From Clostridia bacterium (lineage in GTDB: Bacteria; Bacillota; Clostridia; Christensenellales; UBA1242): a stretch of 64,000 nucleotides of DNA. Positions within the stretch are counted from its first letter, which is position 1; each line of letters starts with the position of its first letter. Both the position numbers and the translations under genes were made by a program. This document shows, in pieces, positions 7,953-16,984 of the stretch. Location of the stretch: positions 62,001 to 126,000 of the forward strand of contig JAAWCQ010000007.1 in the NCBI GenBank assembly GCA_022793335.1, written 5' to 3'. The notes under the pieces are model-generated. The model ran no database searches, was not told the DNA's origin, and saw only the letters and a program-made list of their open reading frames with translations.

Positions 7953-10900
7953 TTATTGAAAAATTACTACTGAATCAATGCTTGCTGTGCTTAAACATTT
8001 TACAACTACATTGTGATTTCCGCTTGAAAGCTCTTGCGAAATGTATGAAGCACCATAAGAGTCGTCTGTCTTTTTCAAATCAATCGAGTTTACTTTTACA
8101 CCATCAATGTAAACCTCAAAGTTATCGCCGTATGCAAAAGCGGATAAAAGTGCAAGTCTTGTTCCAACAAATTCAAATGACATTGTTGCATTTGGTTTGC
8201 CAATATAAACATGTCCGAAAGTTGAATAAGTTTGCATTCCACTCCAGTTTCCAGAATAAGTGAACATGTCGTTATCTGGTGTGTATTGCTTTCCATTTGA
8301 AATGTTGTTGCTGAAAGATATATTTGCAATTGCACCAAATCTGCCTTCGACAGTGCGTGTAACGACAAGTCTGTAATATCTGAAAGTGGTTAATTCAAAG
8401 TCAACCGCAATAGTCACGCCAGATACAGCACCATTTTCAACTCTTTTCACTTCTACTAAATTATCAGCAGTTTCGCCAAGATAAAGAGTGAAAGATTTAG
8501 GTGTTTGGTTTTTGTTGCCTGCACCATTAAAAAGTATGCCTGTCAAAGTCATTTTATTTGCATAAATTTCTTGACCTAAATCAACAGTAATTATCCAAGG
8601 TGCATTCTCAGAAACAAGGTTTTTAGAAGAGCAAACGGTGGTCAAACTGTCATCGAATAAATTTTCAATAGGAAAGTTGTCAGGGCAGGTAGATTCGCCG
8701 ACACTGCTTTGATTTAGATTTTTATAAACATTGCTGTAGGTGTAAGTGTAATTTCTTGTATAGAAATAGTCACTTTCAAAACCGCTGTTTGATGGAAATT
8801 CATAGTCTTCTCTATATGCGTTTACATAAGATGGTTGAGCTGTTGAAGAAGGTGGCATAAGTTCCGCTCTGTTTGCTTCTTCTTCACTTACCTCATTGCC
8901 TTGATAATCATAATAGTGAATTTCTGTTCTCACAGCATCCTCAGGCGAGTCAACTTCATTGCCTTGAGCGTCATAATATTTTGTCACTTGAGTAAACATC
9001 GGCTCTGTCCATTTGGCAGTGCCAAGGCCTATATAGCTTATTGTTGGAGTAGAGCCAACTATAAGCACTTCTTTGAAAAATATCCAAGAGTGTTCTTCTA
9101 AGGTTATATCAAAATAAGTCGAGTCATCACTTGGTCTAAATAAATGACTGTTGTTTATTACGTTTGTGTCTTTTATTGTTGCGCCAAGATTGTATGTGTT
9201 TCCACCGTCAATTGAATAATACAGCGCGCAATTCATTCTTCCACGCAAATAAATGCGATATTTTCCAGCCTCATTGAAATAAAGTTTTCCTTTTATCACG
9301 GCAATAGAATTTTCAGTGACAAAATAATGAGCTGGTGCATTTGGAAATTTTTCATGATTTTCTGGGGTGTCAGCATAAAACCAAATGTCAGTGTTGCAAT
9401 TTTGTGTAGGATTTGAGTGGGCTATGGTATTTACGCTTGAGTGTCCAGCAAAGTTGTTTTCATAGGCAGCTTGAGCGTCTGTGTACATGCTCTCTGCTGA
9501 ATAATTGTAAGTTGTTCTTGTAAGAGTGGTTTTGTTTGTTTCATGAGACTGTTCAAATTCAAGGACAAGGTCAACATCATCAACTTCAAATGCTCCGTCT
9601 GTTTTAGTTATTTCAAGTGTAACAATAATTTTTCCAGAGAAATTATCTTTTCCAGGTTTATATTTGAAATTGAAGTAGTCAACTCGTTCAATCGTTCCAC
9701 TCGCAGGGCTTGAAATGTTTTTAATTGTGTAGGTAAAGCCTTCTGGCAAAACAACGCTTCCGCTTGCATATTGACCGCCCGGAGCATTATATTTGCTAAG
9801 GTCAATATTGAATTCTTCACCATAAGGAATTACATAAGGCTGCATTGTCTTAAAATATTCTTTTTTTCCGTCATACATGAAGCTTCTTCCAGTTTGATAT
9901 ACAGAAGACACTGGCACGAATACTGGATAGTCTTCAGTTGGTTTCCATTTTTCAGCAGTTGCTTCGTCAATACCTTGAAGAACATCTTTGAAGAAGTATG
10001 TCATATCGTTGTGAGTTATGTCTTGCCATGCTCTTAAATAACCCGAATAGTTTTCGCCATAACTTTTGCTTCTTTGTCTTACTTTGGCCTGAATATAATT
10101 GTCAGCACCAAAGTTGTGAAGAAGTGTGGCATAGATGGCAAGGCCTTGTTTGCCATTGCTTGGTGAGCCACCTTGAGCAATTTTCAATAAATCAGTAAGA
10201 GCCCAAGTTGCACTTGTATAACTATTCCAGCCGCCAAGTCCAGCAGCACCATAACTTGAAATTCCTCTTGCTGCAGATATTTTTGTAAACAGTGCATAAG
10301 AAACAAGAGTCATTCCGTTGTTTGTAACTTCTCCGCCATTTCCGACGCCATAACCTTGGAAATTGTGATGATATTCATGGAAATTTCCCCAAGCACCAGA
10401 TGTGACCATAGAATTATAGTTTAATGATGAGCTCATCCAGCTGGCAGGGCAGTTTACTGAGCTTCTTCCAGGGAAGGCAACGGCGGCGCCTGCAGCTACA
10501 AATGGTTCATAGAGGAAAACAATGCCTTGATTGCTTCCTGTTGTTGTCACGCTTGCAACCTTTTCCCAAAGCACTGCTGCTTTGTAAAGGTCTTCATAAG
10601 AAAAGTTTTGTGCATAAAGCTTTGGTCCTGAATGAAGCACGCCATAATTCCACACTTCCATATCAAAGTAAGGAGCAGAAGATTTTTTGTTTGCTTCAAA
10701 TTCTTCTTTTGTAGTTTTACCTAAAATGAAATGAGAGTAAGCAACACCGCCAGAAATAGTGGCAGTATAAGTTGCATTTGTATTTCTTATGTAAAGTGGT
10801 CCACCTACAAATGAGCCTACATAAGCTGTATAAACACCATCTTCTAAAGTTGCAGTATTTTTGTTGACATTCATGGTATTTAAGATAATTGGGAAGCGTT

Positions 10901-12164
10901 GCATTTGTCCCTTAGCAGTCCAAATATTATTTGCTTGACCGTTATAAAGTGCTTGACCAATATGAATTGTTAAACCACCAGTTGCATTCATATCAGCTTC
11001 GCTTATTTGAATTTTGATTATTTCGCCAGCAGGTGCGTAAACTCCTGTGACAGAATAACTGCCATATCCTCTTGGTCTGATTGTGACTTGCTTGATAATT
11101 CCAGGCTCGTCTTCAGATACATCACCCATATAAAGGCCAGCAGATGCAGAGTGCTTGTAAATACGTCTATGTTTTTCATATTTGTCTAGGGCAGGGATTG
11201 GCTGGGCTGTTGTGCCATTATAAAGATATCCATTTTCATCCATCCATATATATCCGCCGCCGTTTCCTGAGTTGTTGCGAGTGCCAGTTGCACATAGATA
11301 GTTTGATTCAGCAATTAGTGCATCTCTTGCTGCTATTTTGTCTGGCTCAGAGCCGATTACAGTTGAAAGGGTATAACCAAATTTTGGATATACGCCAAGA
11401 CCTTCATCTCTTGTTTTTTCTGGAATGCTGCGCTCAACTGTTCCTATTTGCTTGCCGTCATAGCCAACAGCCGTTGTCGTGCTTCCATTTTCAATATCAT
11501 AAGGATATTTCACAATTTCGTCTTCACTGAAATAGGTCTCTTCCCCAAAACTGATTTCTTGATAAGGATCTTTTGGTTTTAAGTCTCCACTTGGATTGTA
11601 AACTCCTCTGTCTGGTGCAGGAATTATAATTTGAGAGTTATTGTCATTATTGTCTCCGTTATTATTTTTCTTTGGCAAAGTTCCAATAATTACACCGATT
11701 ACAATTGCTATTACAAGAAATATTGCCACGCCAGCAATAATGATTTTCTTTTTCTTTGCACTTGAATTTGTTTTGCCTTGAGCTTTGCTTGTTTTTGAAA
11801 CCGTTTTAGCTTTTGCTACAGTTTTTGTTGCAGGCTTTGCTGAAGTGGTCGTTGAAGTTGATACTTTGCTAGCAGGCGAAGTGACCTTGCTTGCAGCAGT
11901 AGAAGGCTTTGTAGACGAAGATGCTTTACTTGCAGTTGCAGTAGTTTTATTTACTGCAGATGAAGGCTTTGATACAACTTGTGCAGGTTTTGTTTGCACT
12001 GGTTTTTTAGCTGCAGCAGGGGCAACAGGTTTCTTTGCAGCAGGTGAAGAGGTACTACTGCTTTTTGAAACAGTTTTTGCGCCAGGCTTTAAAGTGTTGC
12101 TTGTCGAAACAGGTTTTGCACTTTGAGACTTTGCTGCATTTTTTGGTTTGTTGCTTTCTATCAT
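7953..12164 (-). CDS. Large membrane-anchored M60-type metalloprotease with carbohydrate-binding-like modules
   Basis: Peptidase M60 (enhancin/mucinase-like) protein of 1403 residues. Residues 1-139 are low-complexity, rich in Lys, Ala, Ser, Thr and Pro; a single membrane helix spans about 141-163. The zinc site is HEYHH at about 596-600 in NFHEYHHNFQGYG, the M60 HExxH motif. A discoidin (F5/8 type C) module, ENLFDDSLTTV...WIITVDLGQEIYANKMTL, lies around 1155-1290, and a beta-sandwich of unknown type forms the last 100 residues. The basic N-terminal tail suggests a type II topology with the enzyme outside the cell, attacking glycoproteins such as mucin (inference). AAAGGAG site before the ATG. 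Confidence 0.85.
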   Translation of the reverse strand: MIESNKPKNAAKSQSAKPVSTSNTLKPGAKTVSKSSSTSSPAAKKPVAPAAAKKPVQTKPAQVVSKPSSAVNKTTATASKASSSTKPSTAASKVTSPASKVSTSTTTSAKPATKTVAKAKTVSKTSKAQGKTNSSAKKKKIIIAGVAIFLVIAIVIGVIIGTLPKKNNNGDNNDNNSQIIIPAPDRGVYNPSGDLKPKDPYQEISFGEETYFSEDEIVKYPYDIENGSTTTAVGYDGKQIGTVERSIPEKTRDEGLGVYPKFGYTLSTVIGSEPDKIAARDALIAESNYLCATGTRNNSGNGGGYIWMDENGYLYNGTTAQPIPALDKYEKHRRIYKHSASAGLYMGDVSEDEPGIIKQVTIRPRGYGSYSVTGVYAPAGEIIKIQISEADMNATGGLTIHIGQALYNGQANNIWTAKGQMQRFPIILNTMNVNKNTATLEDGVYTAYVGSFVGGPLYIRNTNATYTATISGGVAYSHFILGKTTKEEFEANKKSSAPYFDMEVWNYGVLHSGPKLYAQNFSYEDLYKAAVLWEKVASVTTTGSNQGIVFLYEPFVAAGAAVAFPGRSSVNCPASWMSSSLNYNSMVTSGAWGNFHEYHHNFQGYGVGNGGEVTNNGMTLVSYALFTKISAARGISSYGAAGLGGWNSYTSATWALTDLLKIAQGGSPSNGKQGLAIYATLLHNFGADNYIQAKVRQRSKSYGENYSGYLRAWQDITHNDMTYFFKDVLQGIDEATAEKWKPTEDYPVFVPVSSVYQTGRSFMYDGKKEYFKTMQPYVIPYGEEFNIDLSKYNAPGGQYASGSVVLPEGFTYTIKNISSPASGTIERVDYFNFKYKPGKDNFSGKIIVTLEITKTDGAFEVDDVDLVLEFEQSHETNKTTLTRTTYNYSAESMYTDAQAAYENNFAGHSSVNTIAHSNPTQNCNTDIWFYADTPENHEKFPNAPAHYFVTENSIAVIKGKLYFNEAGKYRIYLRGRMNCALYYSIDGGNTYNLGATIKDTNVINNSHLFRPSDDSTYFDITLEEHSWIFFKEVLIVGSTPTISYIGLGTAKWTEPMFTQVTKYYDAQGNEVDSPEDAVRTEIHYYDYQGNEVSEEEANRAELMPPSSTAQPSYVNAYREDYEFPSNSGFESDYFYTRNYTYTYSNVYKNLNQSSVGESTCPDNFPIENLFDDSLTTVCSSKNLVSENAPWIITVDLGQEIYANKMTLTGILFNGAGNKNQTPKSFTLYLGETADNLVEVKRVENGAVSGVTIAVDFELTTFRYYRLVVTRTVEGRFGAIANISFSNNISNGKQYTPDNDMFTYSGNWSGMQTYSTFGHVYIGKPNATMSFEFVGTRLALLSAFAYGDNFEVYIDGVKVNSIDLKKTDDSYGASYISQELSSGNHNVVVKCLSTASIDSVVIFQ

Positions 12165-12249
12165 ATAATCTCCTTTTAATTTTAAAATTATTTACTTTTA
12201 ATATTTAGTATACTAGGTATAATATAAATTATTTAATATACCGTTCTTA

Positions 12250-12278
12250 ATTTTAATACAGTTTTTAAAACTTGTCAA
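12250..12278 (-). promoter_or_regulatory. Promoter of the M60 protein gene
   Basis: Minus strand TTGACA (12273-12278), 17-nt spacer, TAAAAT (12250-12255), leaving an 80-nt untranslated leader before 12164. The rest of 12165-12444 is AT-rich with nothing else recognised. Confidence 0.65.
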
Positions 12279-12444
12279 TAAAATTTTTCTCTATAAATTA
12301 AAGTAAGTTTTTATTTACATTTGTTTATTCATTTCTGCTTTGTAAAAACCGTAAATTAAGTTTTTTTCGTATTTGCTTGTGTTTTTTTGCAGATTATATT
12401 AAAATTTAATTGACTTTAACATTAAGTTTATATTGGAGAATTTT

Positions 12445-12903
12445 ATGATTGAAGGAAAAACAAAAAGAGTAAGAGCGATAATTTTGCATGAAGAAAATTT
12501 TATGACTATGTATCGCGAATATAAAGATAGAAAATATTACACTTTTCCGGGTGGCGGCTTAGAAGGTGATGAAAGTGAAGAAGAATGTGTCAAAAGAGAA
12601 TGTGAAGAGGAGTTTGGCATAGTTGTAATGCCCATCAAAAAAGTTTATGTATATGACGGGCGAAGTGAAGAGCATTTTTATCTATGCAGCTGGGTTTCTG
12701 GTGAATTTGGCTCTGGCAAAGGTGAAGAGTTTTCTCCTGACAATAAATATGGTCTTTATAAGCCTTGCATGAAGGCGATAAAGGATATTCCAAATCTGCC
12801 ACTTATGCCAAAAGAGGTGGCACAATCTTTTTATCAAGATTATTGCAATTGCGGAAAGAATTTGCGAGATGATGTGAAAAAACTGAGTGCAGAACAAAAC
12901 TAG
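12445..12903 (+). CDS. NUDIX hydrolase
   Basis: Pyrophosphohydrolase of the Nudix family, 152 residues. The Nudix box is complete: GGLEGDE, then seven residues, then RECEEEFGI. Substrate unknown, but house-cleaning of modified nucleotides is typical. The frame extends upstream to a TTG at 12433, but GGAG at 12435-12438 is correctly placed only for the ATG at 12445, which I chose. Confidence 0.88.
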   Translation: MIEGKTKRVRAIILHEENFMTMYREYKDRKYYTFPGGGLEGDESEEECVKRECEEEFGIVVMPIKKVYVYDGRSEEHFYLCSWVSGEFGSGKGEEFSPDNKYGLYKPCMKAIKDIPNLPLMPKEVAQSFYQDYCNCGKNLRDDVKKLSAEQN

Positions 12904-12951
12904 TTCTTTATTGACTTTTTTTCATGCTTAAAAAGAAATAAAAAAAATATC

Positions 12952-12980
12952 TTGAAAAATCAACAAATTTATGTTAATAT
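12952..12980 (+). promoter_or_regulatory. Promoter of the gene at 13002
   Basis: TTGAAA (12952-12957), 17-nt spacer, TAATAT (12975-12980). 21 nt before the start codon. Confidence 0.5.
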
Positions 12981-13001
12981 GAGAAAAAGGGGCAAACGCT
13001 T

Positions 13002-14135
13002 ATGTTTAAAATAAACGATAAACTAAGAGAAAGCATCTTTTCAATTATGCCTGAGAATTACTCAAAACTTGAAAAAGCTGTCTTTATTTATTATCAACTT
13101 TGCAAAAAGCTTAATTATTCTATGGATTATTATCTAGAAGATGAACAGGTCAAGAGTTATTACACAAACATTGAAAATCTTGCTGATATAGATGGCGAGG
13201 AAAGGACAGATGTTGTTTGCTTTACCTTTAATGCAATTTGCGGTCAATTATTTGTTGATGCGGGCGTCTTATCTGAAGAATTTTTGAAAGGCGAGGGAAT
13301 GTTTGCTGACAATTCGACTGACAGATTTCATGTTGTTCATCAAGCTCTTGGCGTCGCAATTGATGAAAATCTTCTATTTGATTGTGATGCAACTTATGGA
13401 ATTGTTGATAACAATGACCTTATCAATATGAAATATAAACCTTCATTTGAAGGCTGGGAATGCTATGGTGATGACAAAGCGAAAGAAGCTTTTGAAAAGG
13501 CTGTTGAGAAGGTGACAGAACGCGAGAGAAGTCTTTCTCAGTTTGAAGAAGAATATCTCAAACTTAAATCACAAGAGAAGAGTTTGCAAGATTTCTCTTT
13601 GGAAGAAAGAAGAGACCTTTTCTTGAAGATGGCAGTCAGTGATGATGTGCCAAAGTATTCTGTTTTGACTTTCAACTACCTTTTAAAGCTGAAACATCTT
13701 TTGTTTAAAAAGGAAGAGCTTTCTGGAAAACTTGACAGAAAAGCAGAAGTCTTGTTTGTAAAAGACAAACTAGACAACCAATTAAAATGCCTATTTGTGT
13801 TTAATAAAGATGGTTATACTGATGACAAAGGCTATGAGGATTTTGAAAGCTTACAAATTTATGAAATCTCTTTGACTGATAAGTCAATTTTGGAAGTTAA
13901 GCAAAGTGACTTTGCGCAAAGAAGAGAAGAACGATATTTTGAAAAGTTTTCAAGAAAAAGCTCTATGCCTGATATGCTTAAAGAGGGCAAAGTTTATTTA
14001 CAAGAAGTCTATGAAGGTGGCAAAGCTGTTTATGATGAATGCCAAAAAGCAACAAATGTTGTGGGCTATTTAAGAAATCTCATTGAAGAGGGAAGGCAGG
14101 TTGAAGCTGATGCTCATGGAAATATACTAGGTTAA
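13002..14135 (+). CDS. Unknown protein, possible transglutaminase-like cysteine fold
   Basis: 377 residues, no signal peptide or membrane helix. The N-terminal half has the order Cys, His, Asp seen in transglutaminase-like folds: DVVCFTFNAICGQLFVDAGV, then RFHVVHQALGVAI, then LLFDCDATYG. The C-terminal half is charged and helical (about residues 150-215) followed by an alpha/beta region without recognised motif. The fold assignment is inference from motif order alone and needs a profile search. A small gene follows 15 nt later, then a GNAT acetyltransferase, so the three probably form one operon. Confidence 0.65.
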   Translation: MFKINDKLRESIFSIMPENYSKLEKAVFIYYQLCKKLNYSMDYYLEDEQVKSYYTNIENLADIDGEERTDVVCFTFNAICGQLFVDAGVLSEEFLKGEGMFADNSTDRFHVVHQALGVAIDENLLFDCDATYGIVDNNDLINMKYKPSFEGWECYGDDKAKEAFEKAVEKVTERERSLSQFEEEYLKLKSQEKSLQDFSLEERRDLFLKMAVSDDVPKYSVLTFNYLLKLKHLLFKKEELSGKLDRKAEVLFVKDKLDNQLKCLFVFNKDGYTDDKGYEDFESLQIYEISLTDKSILEVKQSDFAQRREERYFEKFSRKSSMPDMLKEGKVYLQEVYEGGKAVYDECQKATNVVGYLRNLIEEGRQVEADAHGNILG

Positions 14136-14150
14136 TAGGTGGTTTTATTT

Positions 14151-14369
14151 ATGAATAAAGAAGAAATTTTATTTCACTTAAAACAAAGATGCAAAAAATA
14201 TCTTGCAGAAGATTTGTCAAAGACAAAACTATACACAAGCATTATGAATATCTTAGAAATTCCTGATTCTTTTAATTATATAGGATTTATCACTTCAATA
14301 AATCTTTTAAAAGACTTGGGCTTTTCAAATGATGAAGCGACAAAACTTTATGCAATTATGATTTCATAA
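14151..14369 (+). CDS. Small unknown cytoplasmic protein
   Basis: 72 residues from the ATG at 14151, which has AGGTGG 10 nt upstream. The frame extends to a GTG at 14139 that overlaps that site, so it is less likely. Mostly helical by eye, no Cys clusters or membrane segment. It lies between the transglutaminase-like gene and a GNAT gene with short gaps (15 and 10 nt). I do not recognise the family. Confidence 0.6.
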   Translation: MNKEEILFHLKQRCKKYLAEDLSKTKLYTSIMNILEIPDSFNYIGFITSINLLKDLGFSNDEATKLYAIMIS

Positions 14370-14379
14370 AGGGGCGTTT

Positions 14380-14862
14380 ATGCAAATAGTAAACTATAAA
14401 GAAAAATATAAAAATGACTTAGATTATCTTCAAATAGAGCAGTGGGGCGAAGGTGCAAATATCGAAGATGTCGGAAATAATTTGGATAAATACAACGCTC
14501 GAATTGCTGAAGAAGATGATAAGCTTATTGGAGCTTTAGTTTGGCATAAAGAAGATGAAAAAACTTGCTTTATTGATTATATTATTTTGCGACCAAATTA
14601 TCAAAAGAAAGGCTATGGAACAGACTTACTAAGCGATCTTCTTTCTTCTCTTAATAAAGAGCAATTTGATAAGGTTGAATGTGAAGCTATTGATGTTTTA
14701 GGTCATTGCAATGCCAAAAAACTTCTTGAAAGCTTTGGCTTTGAAGAACAATACTCTGTTGCAAGTTATTGGGGAGAAAAATATCCTGACTACTATTGCA
14801 AAGATTGTGGAAGCAAGCCTTGCAGATGCACAATGCATAAATACATAAAATATTTAAAATAA
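14380..14862 (+). CDS. GNAT acetyltransferase with a Cys-rich C-terminal extension
   Basis: N-acetyltransferase of the GNAT superfamily, 160 residues. Motif A is RPNYQKKGYGTDLL, the acetyl-CoA pyrophosphate loop, preceded by the beta strand FIDYIILR. Motif B region is NAKKLLESFGF. The last 25 residues carry YYCKDCGSKPCRC, a CxxC...CxC cluster that could bind zinc and is not part of the usual GNAT fold. AAAGGGG ribosome site 10 nt after the previous stop. Substrate unknown. Terminator at 14862-14889. Confidence 0.8.
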   Translation: MQIVNYKEKYKNDLDYLQIEQWGEGANIEDVGNNLDKYNARIAEEDDKLIGALVWHKEDEKTCFIDYIILRPNYQKKGYGTDLLSDLLSSLNKEQFDKVECEAIDVLGHCNAKKLLESFGFEEQYSVASYWGEKYPDYYCKDCGSKPCRCTMHKYIKYLK

Positions 14863-14889
14863 AATCCATTTAATTTTAATGGATTTTTT
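14862..14889 (+). terminator. Terminator after the GNAT gene
   Basis: AAATCCATT / AATGGATTT stem, 7-nt loop, then a T-run. Starts at the stop codon of the GNAT gene. Confidence 0.75.
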
Positions 14890-14979
14890 ATATAAAAATT
14901 AAATTTATATTCAAAAGTCATCAGCAATTATGCCTGAGGGTTTAATAAAAAGAATAACAAACTAAAGAATGGTGAAATT

Positions 14980-15363
14980 ATGAAACATATTGCGATATTA
15001 AGACAGCCTTTTTTTGATATGGTTTTGTCAGGCGAAAAGACGATTGAAAGCCGCTGGTCAATGAATAAAGTTGCGCCATACAACAAAATCAAAGAGGGCG
15101 ATATAATATATTTGAAAGAGACAGGAAAGGCGGTGAGTGCTGTTGCAAAGGCGGCTAAAGTCAAACAATATGAATTGACTCCAAATAAAGTGGAAGAAAT
15201 TCGCATTAAATATGGCAAAGAAATTGGCACCGACAAGTTTGAAAATTGGCAAAGCACTTTAAACAAACGCTATTGCACTCTTATTTGGCTTGAAAGTGTT
15301 GAAAAAATTCAGCCTATTCCAGTCAAAAAGAGTTATGGGGCAGGCTGGATTGTTCTTGAATAA
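14980..15363 (+). CDS. ASCH-domain protein
   Basis: 127 residues with the ASCH beta-barrel pattern: an N-terminal LRQPFFDMVLSGEKTIESRW, where the GxKxxExR signature is visible, then GDIIYLKETG. ASCH proteins are PUA-like and are thought to bind RNA; a bacterial example hydrolyses modified cytidine. The role here is unknown. Weak ribosome site (GGTGA). It stands alone between a terminator and the promoter at 15413. Confidence 0.75.
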   Translation: MKHIAILRQPFFDMVLSGEKTIESRWSMNKVAPYNKIKEGDIIYLKETGKAVSAVAKAAKVKQYELTPNKVEEIRIKYGKEIGTDKFENWQSTLNKRYCTLIWLESVEKIQPIPVKKSYGAGWIVLE

Positions 15364-15412
15364 CAAATGTTTAAGATTATCTTGTTTTAATGATTTTATT
15401 TAAATAAATTGG

Positions 15413-15441
15413 TTGTTATAATCAAACAAATGCAGTATAAT
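15413..15441 (+). promoter_or_regulatory. Promoter upstream of the split membrane-protein gene
   Basis: TTGTTA (15413-15418), 17-nt spacer, TATAAT (15436-15441). About 70 nt of leader before the ATG at 15517. Confidence 0.65.
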
Positions 15442-15516
15442 AAATATATGATTATCATTTAAAAAGTATTTTTGCAAATTTCATGATGACAAGGCTGATA
15501 GAATTAAAGGAGAGTT

Positions 15517-15639
15517 ATGGATAATAAAGACGAAAAGAATATTTTAAGGGCAATTTATATACCCATAATTATTTCAATTGCAATAGGTCTTGTTGTGGGG
15601 CTTACTTTTGCCATTATTTCTATACAATTTTTGTTTTAA
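15517..15639 (+). CDS. Short single-helix membrane protein, possibly the front part of a broken gene
   Basis: 40 residues starting MDNKDEK, followed by one hydrophobic helix (IPIIISIAIGLVVGLTFAII). AAAGGAGAG lies just before the ATG, so translation surely starts here. The stop TAA (15637-15639) is followed in the same frame, without a gap, by another 124 codons. This suggests a single membrane-anchored protein interrupted by a nonsense change, although a genuine micro-protein cannot be excluded. Confidence 0.6.
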   Translation: MDNKDEKNILRAIYIPIIISIAIGLVVGLTFAIISIQFLF

Positions 15640-16014
15640 TTGCCAAACTTTGAATGGCAACTGAGACATTCTCCATTTTATCAAGAAGGCCAATGGAAAT
15701 GCGAAGAAGAAAACTTTGTCATTATATCAAGTTTTGATGAGGTAAGCGAGAATTTCTTGCCAGCAAATGTAAGTGGCGCTTATATTTCTGACGGAGAAGA
15801 AACTTATAATTTCACTATGAGTTTTGTATCAAAAAACAACACTAATTCAAAATACGCGGTTGTGATATATTTGAAAAGCGAAACACCTCAAATAAGCTAT
15901 AGCTGCAATTATGAATTTAAGCTAGATAATTTTGTCTTGAAAGATATAAGCTGTGATTTGGGCGAGGATATTTTCGGAGGAAAGACCGAGCTGCATTTCA
16001 AAAAGGTTGCATAA
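15640..16014 (+). CDS. Unknown beta-rich protein, likely the back part of the gene at 15517
   Basis: 124 codons in the same frame as, and immediately after, the short membrane protein; the only start at its 5' end is a TTG directly after the TAA, without its own ribosome site. The sequence alternates hydrophobic and polar residues (NFTMSFVSKNN, YAVVIYLKS, SYSCNYEFKL), as in a beta-sandwich. If joined to 15517, the product would be an N-terminally anchored extracytoplasmic domain of about 165 residues. Family not recognised. Terminator at 16018-16042. Confidence 0.5.
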   Translation: MPNFEWQLRHSPFYQEGQWKCEEENFVIISSFDEVSENFLPANVSGAYISDGEETYNFTMSFVSKNNTNSKYAVVIYLKSETPQISYSCNYEFKLDNFVLKDISCDLGEDIFGGKTELHFKKVA

Positions 16015-16017
16015 TTA

Positions 16018-16042
16018 AATCCACACTTTTGTGGATTTTTTT
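16018..16042 (+). terminator. Terminator after the split gene
   Basis: AAATCCAC / GTGGATTT stem with 6-nt loop and T-run. Confidence 0.8.
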
Positions 16043-16235
16043 AAGCTCAATTTAAAGAATTATCAGTTTTTTAAATAAGACTTTTGAGAGTTTTTTTTGT
16101 TTGATATATTTTAGTTTATAAAATAAAAATAAACATTCAATTGCTTGACATGCTTTTTATGATTTGATAAACTTAAATTGTTTTAATGACGATTGACCTT
16201 AATATTGAAACGAATTTAATTTAAGGAGGAAATAT

Positions 16236-16904
16236 ATGGAAAAAATTATTCGTGTGACTGGAGAAGGAAGGGGAAATGTCAGCCCTGATACTATTGAGGT
16301 GAGACTTGGGCTTACAGCTCTTGACAAATCTTACTCAAAATCTCTTGAAGAAGTTGACAAAAAGGTGCTTAAAATTAAAGCAGAGATGAAAAAACTTGAT
16401 ATTGAAGATGTAAAGACTGAAAATTTCAGCATTCATCCACAAAAAAGAAGAGTTTATGGAAAGGCAAATGATTATAAAGATGTCTTTCTTGGCTTTGAAA
16501 CATCACATAACTTAAGAATTTGCTTCGACTTTGATTGCAAACTTCTTGGAGATGTAGTTTCGAGTCTCGCTGACTCTTTAAGCGAGCCTCGTTTTAACAT
16601 TTCTTTCACATCAAAGAAGATGGAAGATGCAAAGGCTGATGCTTTGAAATCTGCTGTTGAAAAAGCAAAATCTGATGCTGAGGCATTGGCTGCGGCAGCA
16701 GGGGTAAAACTTGGAGATATTCTTTCAATCAATCACAGCTTTGGTGAAGTGCATTTCAGCTATCCAAGAAGTGCAAACTATGACTTTGCTGAAGAAAGAT
16801 GTTTAGCAAAGAGTGAAGCTTCTTGCAGTGAAAGCTTTAGAGATATGAGCGTAGATGATATAAAAATTCAGGCAAATGTGACAATAGAATGGCAAATTAA
16901 ATAA
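16236..16904 (+). CDS. SIMPL-domain (DUF541) protein, cytoplasmic form
   Basis: 222 residues matching the SIMPL/DUF541 family: start IIRVTGEGRGNVSPDTIEVR, DIEDVKTENFSIHPQ, then ADALKSAVEKAKSDAEALAAAAGVKLGDILSI and a final strand IKIQANVTIEWQIK. Members include BP26 and kinase-pathway-linked proteins; biochemical function is not settled. This copy has no signal peptide. A second SIMPL protein with a membrane helix lies at 17471, separated only by a small membrane protein. GGAGGAAA ribosome site. Confidence 0.85.
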   Translation: MEKIIRVTGEGRGNVSPDTIEVRLGLTALDKSYSKSLEEVDKKVLKIKAEMKKLDIEDVKTENFSIHPQKRRVYGKANDYKDVFLGFETSHNLRICFDFDCKLLGDVVSSLADSLSEPRFNISFTSKKMEDAKADALKSAVEKAKSDAEALAAAAGVKLGDILSINHSFGEVHFSYPRSANYDFAEERCLAKSEASCSESFRDMSVDDIKIQANVTIEWQIK

Positions 16905-16936
16905 TTAAAATTATTTATTAAAATGCCTCAAAATCA

Positions 16937-16965
16937 TTGTCATAAAAATTTGAATGTGCTATAAT
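16937..16965 (+). promoter_or_regulatory. Promoter of the small membrane-protein gene at 16985
   Basis: TTGTCA (16937-16942), 17-nt spacer ending TGC (extended -10), TATAAT (16960-16965). Confidence 0.65.
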
Positions 16966-16984
16966 GACCATAGGAGGAATAATC

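Noticed and set aside
11785..12126. 113-codon plus-strand frame opposite the M60 gene start
   Set aside because: It is the complement of the Lys/Ala/Ser/Thr low-complexity tail; no start signals, composition explained by the real gene.
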